DNA of 64,000 bases from Bacteroidota bacterium. Lineage in GTDB: Bacteria > Bacteroidota > Bacteroidia > Chitinophagales > Saprospiraceae. Shown piece after piece: positions 63,219-64,000 of this stretch (positions are counted from its first letter, which is position 1; every line of letters starts with the position of its first letter). The stretch lies in contig JAAEZH010000012.1 in NCBI GenBank assembly GCA_018222965.1, positions 62,001 to 126,000 on the forward strand. The letters run 5' to 3'. The position numbers and the translations under genes were made by a program. The notes under the pieces were generated by a model, which was given only the letters and a program-made list of their open reading frames with translations, was not told the origin of the DNA and did not search any database.

Positions 63219-64000
63219 ATGAACCAAGCCCTGCAACAAAGAGTCCTGGATCTGGTTCTCGATCATTATAAAAATCGGGCCGATGCAGTAGAAGCCTTGA
63301 CAGAACTCTTCGGATTGGGAAAAGACGCCATATACCGAAGGCTGCGAGGCGACACCATCCTGACACCGGATGAATTGAGTCAGCTGGCTGTTCATTACAA
63401 TCTCTCTTTAGATTCATTGCTGTTTGAAGGCGGGGACAAAGTGTTTTTCTCTTTCAATGCCTTCCGGAAAAAGCCTAAAAAAATTGAGGATTTCCTGGAT
63501 GATATCCACCAGCAAATAGAGATGGCATCGGCATTGCCAAACGGCCATTTTTATTATGCCAGCATGGAAGTACCCCTATTCCACTATTTGTACTTTCATG
63601 AAATTGTTGCCTTCAAACTATACCTGTGGGGCAAACTTACCTGGAACCTGGAATTCCTGCAAGATCGTCCGTTTTCCATGGATCTGGTGCCCTGGCCGGT
63701 ACTTAAAAAGTCTGATGCCGTTCTTGACCTTTACAATCAGTTGCCCAGTACTGAATTGTGGACGCTCAGTCTGATTGACAACACCTTAAACCAGTTGGAA
63801 TACATTGCTACTATTGGCCAATTTGCCGATCCGGAGATGCCGCTATTGCTTTGCGAAAAACTATTTGCTCTCCTTCAGCACATGACGAAGATGGCCGAAG
63901 TGGGACATAAATTTTCTGTCCAGGCAGGACCTGAGGGCCCTGGTGCCTCTTTTGATTTGTACCACAATGAAATGTTGAGTACCAATAACACCATTTTAGT
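63219..64000 (+). CDS. HTH-type regulator, N-terminal part (runs off window)
   Basis: Reading from ATG 63219 gives 260 codons open to the window end. Residues about 20-70 look like a Cro/C1-type HTH (ELFGLGKDAIYRRLRGDTIL, TPDELSQLAVHYNLSLDSLL). The remainder (about 90 on) is helical with aromatic-rich stretches (FHYLYFHEIVAFKLYLWGKL) of the kind found in ~300-aa Bacteroidota regulators with an unassigned sensor region. The gene is truncated at the window edge, so its end is not visible. There is no clear link to the SDR genes upstream. Confidence 0.75.
   Translation, partial: MNQALQQRVLDLVLDHYKNRADAVEALTELFGLGKDAIYRRLRGDTILTPDELSQLAVHYNLSLDSLLFEGGDKVFFSFNAFRKKPKKIEDFLDDIHQQIEMASALPNGHFYYASMEVPLFHYLYFHEIVAFKLYLWGKLTWNLEFLQDRPFSMDLVPWPVLKKSDAVLDLYNQLPSTELWTLSLIDNTLNQLEYIATIGQFADPEMPLLLCEKLFALLQHMTKMAEVGHKFSVQAGPEGPGASFDLYHNEMLSTNNTIL

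Overview
The window reads as a chromosome segment of a marine-type Bacteroidota, most likely in the Saprospiria (Lewinella / Phaeodactylibacter-like). The evidence is a type IX secretion C-terminal sorting domain, FG-GAP/ASPIC surface lipoproteins, LytTR regulators, sensor kinases with periplasmic beta-propellers, a CusA-TolC fusion, TIGR03032 and CotH proteins, and TAnnTTTG-type -7 boxes. The lineage is an inference from gene content. No rRNA, tRNA, CRISPR array or prophage was recognised.

Layout. 0-10 kb: 5' end of queG, a large FG-GAP lipoprotein, an MFS exporter, a GxxExxY gene wrapped in inverted repeats, a LysM/GH24 lysozyme pair, a 9-bp minisatellite, a UvrD/PcrA helicase with two compensating frameshifts, and an AhpD-like protein. 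10-17.4 kb: amino-acid permease, GH63 hydrolase plus sodium/solute symporter, family 2 glycosyltransferase, AI-2E/PerM permease. 17.4-25.4 kb: two MITE-like elements, then a heavy-metal efflux locus (adaptor lipoprotein, RND pump fused to TolC, small His-rich protein) and a di-haem peroxidase-like protein. 25.6-29 kb: LytTR response regulator convergent with a hybrid kinase. 29-37 kb: T9SS-exported lipase-like protein, SET protein, a palindrome array, methylmalonyl-CoA mutase small subunit, SAH hydrolase, LOG protein and a 67-aa peptide resembling an NHLP leader. 37.6-43.5 kb: a likely signalling operon (NarL regulator, unknown 511-aa protein, propeller kinase, LytTR protein). 43.7-56.7 kb: acyl-CoA dehydrogenase with dyad operators, TfoX, cytochrome c, DksA-like, RecG, a repeat-bounded four-helix-bundle gene, RbfA, a metal ABC permease fused to a DtxR-type regulator, Ppx/GppA, a small OMP/lipoprotein pair and two MBL hydrolases. 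56.8-64 kb: FabG, metalloprotease, CotH, TIGR03032, epimerase and SDR genes, then a truncated HTH regulator.

The most unusual layer is the repeats. (i) A four-helix-bundle gene (49830-50207) sits between two inverted copies of a ~100-bp repeat made of conserved GA-rich islands separated by hairpins whose stems change together; a third copy without a gene lies at 11681-11780. (ii) A GxxExxY gene sits alone between 28-bp inverted repeats (5041-5513). (iii) Three ~160-bp palindromic MITE-like elements are bordered by TTA or TAA (9986, 17383, 17546), two of them sharing one junction. (iv) The 9-mer TTCGCCGAA (either strand) occurs 13 times where about 0.5 is expected. Items (i) and (ii) together look like a class of very small single-gene mobile cassettes and are the best candidate for an undescribed system.
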